Part shown: positions 1-8,004 of the stretch, piece by piece
Position numbering within the stretch: position 1 is the first letter of the stretch
How the letters are laid out: each line of letters starts with the position of its first letter
NCBI RefSeq assembly: GCF_001650195.1
Contig: NZ_LXYR01000046.1
Coordinates: forward strand, 1-41,327
Direction: 5' to 3'
Source of the DNA: Phormidesmis priestleyi BC1401
GTDB lineage: Bacteria > Cyanobacteriota > Cyanobacteriia > Leptolyngbyales > Leptolyngbyaceae
Length of the DNA: 41,327 nucleotides
Notes under the pieces: generated by a model
What the model saw: only the letters and a program-made list of their open reading frames with translations
What the model was told of the DNA's origin: nothing
Database searches by the model: none
Program-made: the position numbers and the translations under genes

Positions 1-47
1 GTTGAGTAGCGTAGGAGTTTGCTCGTTAACTCGCACGGCTTTCACCG

Positions 48-75
48 CCACACCAAATTAAAAATTATGGTGTGG
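48..75. repeat. Short inverted repeat at the DUF4058 stop codon
   Basis: CCACACCA at 48-55 is matched by TGGTGTGG at 68-75 across an A/T-only loop. It overlaps the last codons and stop of the DUF4058 gene. It may act as a hairpin terminator or may mark the junction where the gene lost its 3' end. There is no T-run beyond it on the minus strand, so the terminator reading is weak. Confidence 0.5.
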
Positions 76-631
76 GGACTCCCGCCTGCCTAGCTAGGAT
101 TCGGTAAAGGGATCGAGACACTGACCCTCGCATCGCCATCGGCACCCCTGCCCGCAATAAATCAATCTCGACTAAATGAGACAGACTCTTCAAGACTTGC
201 TGCCGCTTTTTCTCATAGGCGGTTCTGCCTTGACCCTTGCGCTTATTTTTGGGCGATAGCAATTCCACCACTGTGACGACGGCATCGGTTCCAACTTCTC
301 GCACCTCCAGATAGCGCTCTCTCACCGATTCCGGCATCGGCAGAGTGACCTGGACAGGACGAGATTGAACAGCTACAGCTATTGAGCTTGAGGGCACCGG
401 ATCGCTCACCGCCGGAGTCGAGGAGAGTATCAGAGCATCCGGGACTCCGACCAGTAGTTCCTCATCCGCTTCGTCATCTAAATAGGTTCGAGTTTCGACC
501 GCTACATAATACTTGGGGCGCAACTCAGGCGTGAGGGCATCCGAAATCGCCACAATCAGACGGTTGTGAAATTCTGACCAAAACACAGGCGGTTCTAGAT
601 ACGGATTCATTCCCGGAAACGGCGACGGCAT
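65..631 (-). CDS. DUF4058 family protein, 3'-shortened
   Basis: The product is 188 aa and begins MPSPFPGMNPYLE, the hallmark start of cyanobacterial DUF4058 proteins. Other family signatures follow: RLIVAISDAL, LRPKYYVAVE, VTVVELLSPKNKR, GRTAYEKKRQQVL and HLVEIDLLR. The family's function is unknown; it is multicopy in cyanobacteria. A strong AGGAGG lies just upstream of the ATG, so this start is secure. Family members are usually about 250 aa. This one stops at SLYRILARQAGVPTP, where the family normally continues with a further C-terminal segment. The stop falls inside a hairpin (48-75), so the gene was probably shortened by an insertion or deletion. It may be non-functional. Confidence 0.85.
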   Translation of the reverse strand: MPSPFPGMNPYLEPPVFWSEFHNRLIVAISDALTPELRPKYYVAVETRTYLDDEADEELLVGVPDALILSSTPAVSDPVPSSSIAVAVQSRPVQVTLPMPESVRERYLEVREVGTDAVVTVVELLSPKNKRKGQGRTAYEKKRQQVLKSLSHLVEIDLLRAGVPMAMRGSVSRSLYRILARQAGVPTP

Positions 632-1288
632 GAAGTCCTCCTCAGCCCTGAAGTTGCTTTGATTTTACCGTACTTCTGATTTCGCTTCTCAATCCATATC
701 GTATGCTAGTCATGTTCCAGCTAATGGTGATCGTCTGTAGGCAGAAAGGAGACAATCTTGAAACCGAAGCTCAGAGTGATTCCAGAAATTCAGATTATTC
801 TGGTCGATCGGGCGCACCCCAAACCGCCACTCTAGTTTTTTGGCGGATCGAAGCGAGGGCGCAAACCCTGAGGAATCTGTTGAACACCAGAACCTGTACA
901 AATGAATAGTTTCAAGGATCTCCTAAACATCGCAGCGAAAAGGTTTTGGCTAAAACTGACGTTTCAGTCGAGGTTCGCCAAAATAGACTGTAAAATTTCC
1001 TCATAGAGTAGAGTTCCAAAGGACGGGGTTTCACAACCACTAATCCCGGCAACAGAACTGAAACATATTGAAACTCGATCGGACTCATGACCACAAATCA
1101 GCCAAACCGCGAGCACAAACGTGTGAAATATTAGCTGAGGAAAGCACCCTGCTTACTCTAGCGGTTAGCTTTGTGTAGATCGGTCAGAACTGTCGCTGAT
1201 TGGCGACAGAACCACTAGAATTATGACTACACACCCCCGATCGAGCGGCTAAAACGTTGCCCACACCAATTTTGGTTTAGGAGATTAT
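632..1288. other. Non-coding stretch between DUF4058 and Rieske genes
   Basis: There is no convincing gene here. Short open frames on both strands lack ribosome-binding sites and family signatures. A 7-bp-stem hairpin (CTGTCGC/GCGACAG, 1190-1209) lies about 80 bases upstream of the Rieske start and could be part of its leader. Nothing else stands out. Confidence 0.5.
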
Positions 1289-1876
1289 ATGGTGATTCGC
1301 CCCTCTCATGTTCAGCTTCATCACACTTCTCAGCTTGGGAGACGACACTTTTTTCGATACTTGGCGGGTGGTGCAACGGCAGCACTTGCACTTGGACAAC
1401 TCCGACCTGCGGAGAGCCTTGAACCAACCTTAGAAGAACTTTGCTCCGCCTCGCCGCTCAATTCGCGCTGTCAAAACTACTTACCTGGCGTACAAGCTAA
1501 AGACGAGCAGGGGCAGCTCATTCAAGCCAACCAACTTTTGTCAACCCCCCAATCGGGCAATCGGATCGCTGTGAAAGGACTCGCTGACCCCGCGATCGTC
1601 TATCTCGTCATCACTAGCCCCCCCCAAATTGCCGAGTATGCTATTAGTTCGGTCTGCACTCATTTGGGCTGTACTGTAGCTTGGAAGGCAGATCAAAAGC
1701 AGTTTGTTTGCCCTTGTCATGGGTCGCGCTATGACGACCAAGGTCGAGTGGTTCAGGGACCTGCTCGGCGCAGTCTAGGACTGGTCACGGTAGTGGTTAA
1801 GCAAAATCAGGTTCGCCTAGTTGCCCGTCCACCTGCCTTCGACCCCAGAAGTAAGACTCTCGGATTCCCCAGATAG
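1289..1876 (+). CDS. Rieske [2Fe-2S] protein with Tat-like signal (PetC-like)
   Basis: This is a 195-aa exported Rieske iron-sulfur protein. Both cluster-binding boxes are intact: CTHLGC (residues 123-128) and CPCHGS (141-146), giving the two Cys and two His ligands. RRHFF at 18-22 followed by a small hydrophobic stretch is a twin-arginine type signal or anchor, as in the Rieske subunit of cytochrome b6f. After the signal comes a Cys-containing segment with SPLNSRC, a motif seen in other exported cyanobacterial proteins. The start is supported by TAGGAG seven bases upstream. It stands alone, with no petA, petB or petD beside it. It is therefore probably a divergent accessory Rieske protein rather than the main PetC; the electron partner is unknown. 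Confidence 0.85.
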   Translation: MVIRPSHVQLHHTSQLGRRHFFRYLAGGATAALALGQLRPAESLEPTLEELCSASPLNSRCQNYLPGVQAKDEQGQLIQANQLLSTPQSGNRIAVKGLADPAIVYLVITSPPQIAEYAISSVCTHLGCTVAWKADQKQFVCPCHGSRYDDQGRVVQGPARRSLGLVTVVVKQNQVRLVARPPAFDPRSKTLGFPR

Positions 1877-2055
1877 TTCGGTACTCAGTCTCTCGTGGGC
1901 AGCAGTGCATCTCTAACCGCACATTACTAGCTGATGCAACTGAACCAAAATTCTAAGCGCTTCTGGCTCGCCCAAGCTGTTGAGAAAGCGACTGAGATTT
2001 TAACAGGGGCGCAGGTCGTCGTCGAATCTCTTCCGCGATGGTTGCTATTTGGGTC

Positions 2056-2225
2056 TGTCGTTGCTGAGTGCAGGTATGAAATGCCCTCCTCACGAAGTGG
2101 GGCAAGCCCTCGTCAACCCTTCTCCCTGGGGAGGAAGAAGCCAGAAATCCTGTCCCCTCTCCTTTTGGGAGAGAGCTAGGGTGAGGGTAAAATCTATGCT
2201 TCATCGATCGATTCAGCAACGCCCA
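2056..2225. mobile_element. MITE-like element, GTTGCTGA-ended type, copy 1
   Basis: The ends are inverted: GTTGCTGAGTG near 2060 and the complement of TGGGCGTTGCTGAAT at about 2211-2225. Between them is a core containing GCCCTCCTCACGAAGTGGGG, CCCTTCTCCCTGG and GAGCTAGGGTGAGGG. The same core recurs at 22.1 kb with these ends, and at 4.8, 25.5, 30.0 and 39.8 kb with different ends. It has no open frame of its own and would need a transposase in trans. Confidence 0.7.
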
Positions 2226-2288
2226 ATGTTCTATTGTGACATTCCTTCACCTAGTCAAAGGCGATCGCGCTGTCACCGCAGCTACTTA

Positions 2289-2359
2289 AACACCGCAAAT
2301 TTTCTTGTGTAATAAATCCTTTGTTTGGCTAGTTCTTACACAAGAAAATTTGCGATGTT
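2289..2359. repeat. CTTGTGTAA inverted-repeat pair 1
   Basis: A 19-base arm CGCAAATTTTCTTGTGTAA (2294-2312) is perfectly inverted at 2336-2354 across a 23-base spacer. With one mismatch the arms extend to 2289 and 2359. The arm core CTTGTGTAA recurs as inverted pairs at 7621-7662, 7833-7876 (CTTGTGT) and 7956-8001. This copy lies at the opposite edge of the replication module from the other three. It may be a protein-binding site, a recombination site or an RNA hairpin; the sequence does not decide. Confidence 0.8.
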
Positions 2360-2563
2360 CAAAAGACCAACTCCTCGCTGCCCAACTTAGCTCAAGACAT
2401 CACTCATCTTTAGATTGAACTGCATCCAACAATCTGCTCAGTCGTGAGTCTCAAGCTGGGAAAGGTTCTACCCGCACGCGTTCCGTGCATTAGTGAAGCA
2501 GCAATACTTTTCCTGTCTCTGCCCCAATCGGACTCGCCCACCGTCTCATACAGTTCATCAATC

Positions 2564-2583
2564 AATTCATCAATTGATGAATT
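2564..2583. repeat. Perfect 20-bp palindrome
   Basis: AATTCATCAATTGATGAATT reads the same on both strands. A further TTCATCAAT lies just upstream (2554-2562), giving two direct half-sites and one inverted. It sits about 180 bases past the end of the primase-like gene. The layout resembles an operator or replication-protein site, but no nearby promoter can be assigned. Confidence 0.4.
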
Positions 2584-2764
2584 TCGGTCGTCACCAATGC
2601 CACGATCGTGTCACGACGCATCAGTCATAAGCGCTCTTGAGATAGATGCTGTTAGATATCAGCACTGAGAATTGAGTCTGCCATAGCTCTATGAATCAGC
2701 AAAAAAGTGTTGAGTCAACTGTAGTGCGAGCTGGGTAAATTCAGTGGAAGCATCATAGCCTGAC

Positions 2765-4423
2765 TCAGCCGCGCTGGCACACTTCTGAACTCCTAGCGGG
2801 ATGGAATTGGAGATAGAACCAAGCTGTCGCTTCTGCCACCAAAATGGGATCGCCAGACTCCAAGAATTGTTGCATTCGTGCCAGTTGCTTCAAGCTGCGC
2901 GGCTGCGTTTGCGGTTGTGCCATTTGAATGGCTTCTTGATGCACAGCTTGCCATGCATCATCGCTGATCAACAACGCTTCAGGAATCACAGGAGTGTCAC
3001 GAACCGAATCGGTTTTCTCTACAGACTGATGCTCATCCGTTGATGGTTGGATAGACCCTTTAGAATTGCTAGAACCATCACTAGAAGTATCATTACCGCC
3101 ATTACCAGGTAATAAGCTTGGATGACATCTAGGCTCTATTGTAAGACAGACTTCCTCACTGATGCTATTTGTCTCACAGTCTTCAATCCTCAAATAGTTA
3201 GGATGCCAGAGATCTTTATGGCGATACAGTGATCCTCCGCCAATTCGATAGTCGAGCAAAAGTTTAAATCGGTGAGTTGCAGAACTAGGAAGTATTCCTT
3301 TCTCAAGCAAGTCCACGATCGCGCTTCTGATCTTTTCTCTAGCAGACTTCGACTGCTGCTCATTCCAATCTGGTAGGTTCTTGATCGGACTCTCCATTTC
3401 CTTCGACTGAGCTTTGTATTTCCCTAAAGCACTCCCATAGTGAAAGTAGTGACTTGACTCAACACATCGCGCCCATTCCTCCGCTCGATGATCAATCTCA
3501 TGTTGGTGCCTACACCAGTCTGAGTATCCCGGCAGTGATTTTGCTACTCGCACCACTTCGTTTACTAAGGCTGCTCCTGTGAGAGGAGTCCCACTGGTCA
3601 GGATGTGATGAAAGACATACGATCGCATCGTGATGCGTCCCAACAGTCGATTGGTTTGTCCGGCACCCGTCCAGCCTATCTCGACTTCAGCATTCAGATC
3701 GTTGAGGTATTTGTCTGCTTTACCCGAAATGCGAAACGGATGTCGTTTGAATTGTTTGATGACACGCCTGATGGTCTTCGCGTTAACATCATTGCGCGAT
3801 TTCACAACGTTCCAGTAACGCAGAAAGGTGTGACGATCACTCCAGACGGGCTGAAAGTCATCATCGAGCAGATAGGAGCCAATCTGAAGCGGGAGCCGAT
3901 GCGCGTTGAACAAGCTAAAGGTGCCGTCACCGCGATAGGGTTTAGGGTTGGGAAAGATTTCTAGCTGTCCTGGTTTAAGAATAAATCCTGCGTTTTCGAG
4001 CAAGGTTGAAATGGCGATCGACAGTTGCCAAGAGCTTTGAGAGTCTTCAAACGGCAAATAGAGATGAATCCCCCTGCTATAGCTCGACGTGCAGGCAAGG
4101 TAGCTGGCGATGCCCATCGGTTCTAAAGCAGCGATGATTCGCTGGATGGCGAATGGGTCACGTTGAGGGTGATACAGACTTCCTGCGTCGATATCGAGCA
4201 GGCTGTACTGGGTTTTAGAACCAAAGCGCACCCCATAGAGCGTGCTGCCTTGATCGATGAGGCGATCGCTGAGAGGATAGCGTCGCTCAGTCTGCCACTC
4301 AACAGTTTCTCCAAAATTGGAGTGATTTGCCCAAATAAAATCGTACCGATGGGGAAAGAGGGTAAGAAATTCTTCACGTTGGTCGCGGACATTCTCAAAA
4401 AGCACTTTATCGAGGTCTCTCAT
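2765..4423 (-). CDS. Primase-like (archaeo-eukaryotic primase fold) replication protein
   Basis: The product is 552 aa. It has features of the archaeo-eukaryotic primase/PrimPol superfamily. LLDIDAG carries a DxD metal pair (D77, D79), SRGIHLYLPF carries the SxH-type motif (H120), and LEIFP follows at 154-158, which fits the third motif region. The middle is helical; the region around residues 365-430 (REKIRSAIVDLLEKGIL, then YRIGGGSLYRHKDLW) resembles a winged-helix segment. A Ser/Asn-rich linker precedes the C-terminus. Such proteins are common on cyanobacterial plasmids and probably prime or start replication. It diverges from the candidate initiator at 5629 across the probable origin. The superfamily call is from motifs only; the exact enzymatic activity is inferred. 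Confidence 0.7.
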   Translation of the reverse strand: MRDLDKVLFENVRDQREEFLTLFPHRYDFIWANHSNFGETVEWQTERRYPLSDRLIDQGSTLYGVRFGSKTQYSLLDIDAGSLYHPQRDPFAIQRIIAALEPMGIASYLACTSSYSRGIHLYLPFEDSQSSWQLSIAISTLLENAGFILKPGQLEIFPNPKPYRGDGTFSLFNAHRLPLQIGSYLLDDDFQPVWSDRHTFLRYWNVVKSRNDVNAKTIRRVIKQFKRHPFRISGKADKYLNDLNAEVEIGWTGAGQTNRLLGRITMRSYVFHHILTSGTPLTGAALVNEVVRVAKSLPGYSDWCRHQHEIDHRAEEWARCVESSHYFHYGSALGKYKAQSKEMESPIKNLPDWNEQQSKSAREKIRSAIVDLLEKGILPSSATHRFKLLLDYRIGGGSLYRHKDLWHPNYLRIEDCETNSISEEVCLTIEPRCHPSLLPGNGGNDTSSDGSSNSKGSIQPSTDEHQSVEKTDSVRDTPVIPEALLISDDAWQAVHQEAIQMAQPQTQPRSLKQLARMQQFLESGDPILVAEATAWFYLQFHPARSSEVCQRG

Positions 4424-5628
4424 GCTGGCTTCCTAGTGATTCCAGCTCTCGGCTACTTCTGCCTACTCTCTAAACTCAAGTTGCAGAACAAGCACGTCTC
4501 CACAATTTTTCGCAGAGATTAAGCTGTGTTGTTGACGGTCTGCGCTTTCACAGGATGATGGTTGAACGCACTTGAGCATTAAACAACCCGTTTCTGCCTG
4601 TTTTGAGTTGAGTCAACAAAAATTGCTAAGATTGCCTTTAGAGTTGGCAATAGATGCTGAAAGGGCTTGTTTGCCTGAGTTACAAGGATTCTTTTGTTAG
4701 TAGATTCTAGACTTCAAGAGCTATCAGTATTTTTTTTTCGTAGCGCCATTCTAGAGTGCTAGCAGGAGTCAAATTTGTTTTGTTGCGGGATGCTAGTGAG
4801 TTTGGCAATCTTGTCAACGCAGCCCGTTAGGACAATCCACAGATAGTAGACTTCCTGCGTGAATCTGGACAGCCCTCCTCACGCAGTGGGGCAAGCCCTC
4901 GCCAACCCTTCTCCCCACAGCGAAGAGAGCTAGAACCTCTTGTTCCCTCTCCCTAGGGTGAGGGCAAAGGATTCGTGCAGGAGGTCTAATGTGTTGGGAT
5001 GCTATGAATTAGCCAACTCTGGCAACCTCTTCCATTAAATGTTGCCGCATCCTAGAGCCTGATGTCAATTTGTCAACCCACTCTTTTTAGGTCAAGCTTT
5101 GTTTCTCTAATCTAGTTCAGGAGGCAATTCTGTCAACACCGCCGCTAGATTAGGTGTGCCTTCTTCTCAGAAAGACAGACGGATTATGGGGCGACAAGTC
5201 TCTGCTTTCAGGCTAGATTACGCACAGCCGAGAATGGAATGGCTATTTAACGTTGTAGCTAGATTCTAGAGATGTTGTCAATTCTGTCAATTGTTACAGC
5301 ACATTAACTTTTGTACGGGATCATCTAATGCCTGTGGTTATTGCTTCTAATCTCTAAGATGACTGCCAGTTAAGAGATTGAACCTGAAGAAGCAGTCAAT
5401 CAAGTTGCACTATTGCCGCATAAACTCGCGGTATGTTGGTAGATCCTAGAGGCGAAGTTGCAAGATTCTAGTCTCCCTTGGCAAGACAAACCCATCTGAG
5501 CGACCTCTAGATATACGCATCTGATTACACTCTAGACTTTTTAAGCTCTGAACCTGCTTAACCATTTAGGGAAAAGCTGAGGTAAATTGACAAGATCAAG
5601 CTGCCGTATCCCAGTTCTGTGCTCGTAA
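4424..5628. other. Candidate replication origin region with iterated motifs
   Basis: This 1.2-kb non-coding stretch lies between the divergent primase-like and HTH initiator genes. It holds about eleven copies of a TAGATTCTAGA-like motif, at 4701, 4748, 5049, 5109, 5145, 5213, 5260, 5440, 5463, 5506 and 5531. Two copies are perfect (4701-4711, 5260-5270) and one is TAGATCCTAGA (5440-5450). TGTCAA recurs several times (about 4812, 5064, 5072, 5131, 5277, 5286). A MITE is inserted at 4847-4988. Iterated sites next to a rep gene fit an iteron-type plasmid origin. Which protein binds them is unknown. Confidence 0.55.
4847..4988. mobile_element. MITE-like element, GACCTCCTGC-ended type, copy 1
   Basis: The left end GACTTCCTGCGTGAATC is inverted as GATTCGTGCAGGAGGTC at the right end. 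The dinucleotide TA stands on both sides (4847-4848 and 4987-4988), which suggests TA target duplication. The core carries GCCCTCCTCACGCAGTGGGG and CTAGGGTGAGGG. It is about 140 bp with no coding capacity and is inserted inside the candidate origin. Full copies recur at 30000 and 39781. Confidence 0.75.
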
Positions 5629-7578
5629 ATGTATACTGCTTTGACGTACATGGGCTTTAACGGGACTCCTGTGACTCAAATCAAAGACATTGCTTCCGAT
5701 CCATCTCTTTTGACGAACCTACCTTCATCTGATCCTGTGCTGGTTTCATCGGATCAATTCCGAGTGCAGTCCTATGTCACAAAGTTGAAAGGGAGTAAGT
5801 CATTCTTGAACCTGGTGCTGGTTAATGTCGCGATGGGAATTAACCAGTTCAAACTGCATCTGGCACAAACACAGTCAAACGATGATGTCGATGTGATCAA
5901 TCTCTATGACGAGACCGAAAAGATCGGCGCTTTGCATAAGCAGACCATGCTGCGACTTGAGCGGAGGTTTCGCTCAGTGTTGAAAACGGATGAGTTTTGG
6001 AATCAAACGGCGACCTGGATCTTAGTGCGACTTGAGCAGTGGCAACAAGAGAGTCTTATGCCGTCGGATTGCTCTGTGGTCGGAATGCTATCGGTTAAAT
6101 CTGGGAGCAACCCAGCCCACAGTGATGAGTGGCGCGAGTCTTTGGTGACGAGTGCCTGTGCCTTTCACACAGCTAGCCAGTGGCTTCGGCATCTAGACTT
6201 ATCAGGATACAGCGCTGCCGAGATTGATAAGCTATTAGGGATTAAGTCTCTTAATGCTGCGGCAACACGAGAACCTCTGTTTCAGGATACAGAGATTGAG
6301 CGGATTGCTACTGGCTACCCAATTCTCACAGGCGCTCAAGCGCTTATTAATTCTCAGTGGGAAGATGGAGAATATCCCTATTGGAAGAAACTGGTTGGAG
6401 AAGGGTTTATTCAGCACCAAATCGTGCGCCAAACCCCTTCAAACCAACAGATTGAACTGGTGCCCGGTAAAGCGGCATGGGAAATTATTCAGCAGTTTGG
6501 TCCTGAAGCAGCCTATGTCTTTTTAATCTTCTCCTCGTATGCCACTGATTCAGAGGAACCTTGGGCGGAGCAAATTCGATTGAAAGGGACTGATTTGATT
6601 CGGCTCTTTGGTTGGGATAAGCGGACTGACATCACGATCGCTCAAAAGCTCAAGAAGATCGGGCATTTGGTAGAGCTAGTCTGTAGCCTTTCCGTTTTGG
6701 TGAGTAATATCAACATTGGCGCAAAGCGTTACAACGTTGAGCGAGGTGCAATGTGGAATTTAGAGGGTCTAGGGTATGCGGGTCAGCTAGCGCTGACGAT
6801 GGATCTCAAGAAACTTGACTCTCCGACCTATGAAGCGGGAGAACCCGATGAGCTATATATCAAAGTACGTCCTGGTGTTTGGACGGAAAAGTTTCTAAAT
6901 GCAGGTGACATCCATGCAAAGGAGGCGCTGTTTCAATATGGCTATTTAGCGAAAAGCACGCTTCAAATCAATCCCTACCGTCAACGATTAGCTTCAAAAC
7001 TTGCCATTTTTCTGACTATTATGAGTCGGATTCGAGAGGATGGTCGCTATGAGGTGCGAACCTTGCTAGAGCGACTAGAGCCGAAAGAACTTTTGGAGGG
7101 AGTTCAGGACGATCGCTTACGCCGCGTGAAATTGATCAATCAATGGGATAGCGCTCTGTTGACTCTTAAAGAACTGGGATGGGAAATCGATTTTGATCAG
7201 GCAACTTATCCAGAGAGCATCCGACCGGATTGGTCGGTGAGTGATGATTTTGATTCTGGATATCGCCCCCGCAACTGGCTAGCAACCTGGCTCAAAGCGA
7301 TCGTGATTATCAAGCCCTCTGTGAAAATTCAGGAAAAGCTAGGCGGTCAGGCACCTGTAGCACTGAAGCCTGCGCGGGTGCCTATTCAAACGTCTCTGCT
7401 AACAGGTGATGCAATTCAAGCAGCGCTTGACGTGAAAGGTATGACCAAAGCGCAACTAGCAGATACATTAAAGGTTGACCGATCGTTAGTCACTCGCTGG
7501 CTTAAAGGGCAAAGAACAATTCAGCCGAAACATCAGGCTCAAATTAAAGCGCTGCTAGGAGAGCTTGATAAAAGCTGA
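5629..7578 (+). CDS. Candidate plasmid replication initiator with C-terminal HTH
   Basis: The product is 649 aa. I do not recognise a named domain in the first 580 residues, which look like a soluble, mostly helical protein. The last 60 residues form a Cro/CI-type helix-turn-helix: MTKAQLADTLKVDRSLVTRW is a clear HTH, with WLKGQRTI as the following turn. It is encoded beside iterated motifs and divergent from a primase-like gene, which fits a replication initiator or copy-number controller. No good ribosome-binding site precedes the ATG at 5629. A second in-frame ATG at 5650 (MGFNGTPV) is possible. The initiator role is inferred from context. Confidence 0.6.
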   Translation: MYTALTYMGFNGTPVTQIKDIASDPSLLTNLPSSDPVLVSSDQFRVQSYVTKLKGSKSFLNLVLVNVAMGINQFKLHLAQTQSNDDVDVINLYDETEKIGALHKQTMLRLERRFRSVLKTDEFWNQTATWILVRLEQWQQESLMPSDCSVVGMLSVKSGSNPAHSDEWRESLVTSACAFHTASQWLRHLDLSGYSAAEIDKLLGIKSLNAAATREPLFQDTEIERIATGYPILTGAQALINSQWEDGEYPYWKKLVGEGFIQHQIVRQTPSNQQIELVPGKAAWEIIQQFGPEAAYVFLIFSSYATDSEEPWAEQIRLKGTDLIRLFGWDKRTDITIAQKLKKIGHLVELVCSLSVLVSNINIGAKRYNVERGAMWNLEGLGYAGQLALTMDLKKLDSPTYEAGEPDELYIKVRPGVWTEKFLNAGDIHAKEALFQYGYLAKSTLQINPYRQRLASKLAIFLTIMSRIREDGRYEVRTLLERLEPKELLEGVQDDRLRRVKLINQWDSALLTLKELGWEIDFDQATYPESIRPDWSVSDDFDSGYRPRNWLATWLKAIVIIKPSVKIQEKLGGQAPVALKPARVPIQTSLLTGDAIQAALDVKGMTKAQLADTLKVDRSLVTRWLKGQRTIQPKHQAQIKALLGELDKS

Positions 7579-7620
7579 GGTTCATTGCGAAATCAAACAA
7601 CTGTATTAGATTAAATTTTT

Positions 7621-7662
7621 CTTGTGTAAGAGATCGTGAAAAGACTCATTATATTACACAAG
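7621..7662. repeat. CTTGTGTAA inverted-repeat pair 2
   Basis: Nine-base arms CTTGTGTAA and TTACACAAG are separated by 24 bases. The pair lies 43 bases after the rep stop codon and could also act as a hairpin at the end of the rep transcript. Confidence 0.75.
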
Positions 7663-7832
7663 ATACTGAATCTTTCCTTTTTGCAACTGAAGTCAAAGGG
7701 TTGAAAAATGGGCTGTGACTGCGACTGGAGCCAGCAAAAGGAGTTAGGCTACGCTATGAGTTGAGGTAGAGCAAATCGTGCAAGTCCGATCGTGACAGTG
7801 TAAATTCTATTCGTCAGGACTGGCATTCAATT

Positions 7833-7876
7833 TTCTTGTGTGAACTGGGTGCTGTTTCGCAAGACCTACACAAGAA
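7833..7876. repeat. CTTGTGTAA inverted-repeat pair 3
   Basis: TTCTTGTGT is inverted as ACACAAGAA across 26 bases. The arms differ from the other pairs just inside this core (TGA and CCT in place of AA and TT), so this copy is the most diverged. Confidence 0.7.
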
Positions 7877-7955
7877 TCGAACGCTCTATTGAGTTTTCTA
7901 TATCTCGTCAAGGATCGACCGCCGTATCAATACGGCTGACTGAAAGCTGTGAGAC

Positions 7956-8001
7956 TTCTTGTGTAATCAGCGGTAGAATGAAACGGCTTATTACACAAGA
8001 A
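7956..8001. repeat. CTTGTGTAA inverted-repeat pair 4, abutting a start codon
   Basis: Twelve-base arms TTCTTGTGTAAT and ATTACACAAGAA enclose 22 bases. The right arm supplies the A-rich sequence directly before the ATG at 8005, where a ribosome-binding site would be. Pairing of the arms in RNA would hide that region. Confidence 0.75.
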
Positions 8002-8004
8002 AAA

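Larger units (their letters stand above)
1877..2764. other. Intergenic stretch with repeats, no gene
   Basis: No supported coding region lies between the Rieske gene and the convergently ending primase-like gene. The stretch holds a MITE-like element (2056-2225), a long inverted repeat (2289-2359) and a perfect 20-bp palindrome (2564-2583), each listed separately. Open frames in the MITE are fortuitous. Confidence 0.6.
7579..8004. promoter_or_regulatory. Intergenic region with three CTTGTGTAA inverted pairs
   Basis: Between rep and the DUF6788-like gene lie three inverted pairs. Arms are CTTGTGTAA 7621-7629 with TTACACAAG 7654-7662; TTCTTGTGT 7833-7841 with ACACAAGAA 7868-7876; and TTCTTGTGTAAT 7956-7967 with ATTACACAAGAA 7990-8001. 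Spacers are 24, 26 and 22 bases and are unrelated in sequence. The last arm ends three bases before the ATG at 8005. Whatever binds or folds here would cover the start codon region, so it may control the downstream gene. Confidence 0.65.

Noticed and set aside
912-1094. 60-codon minus-strand frame reading FQYVSVLLPGLVVVKPR
   Set aside because: It faintly resembles cyanobacterial hypothetical proteins, but the match is too short and no start signal is present.
1934-2312. Plus- and minus-strand frames of 80-90 codons
   Set aside because: They lie within the GTTGCTGA-ended MITE; similar frames appear in other copies only because the core repeats.
4163-4522. 119-codon plus-strand frame
   Set aside because: Antisense shadow of the primase-like gene.
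4701-5536. CRISPR array
   Set aside because: The iterated TAGATTCTAGA-like sites are too short, irregularly spaced and variable, and no cas gene is near.
7840-8004. N-terminal extension of the DUF6788-like protein by 55 residues
   Set aside because: The extra codons consist of the inverted repeats themselves and have no ribosome-binding site; ATG at 8005 gives a normal-looking protein.
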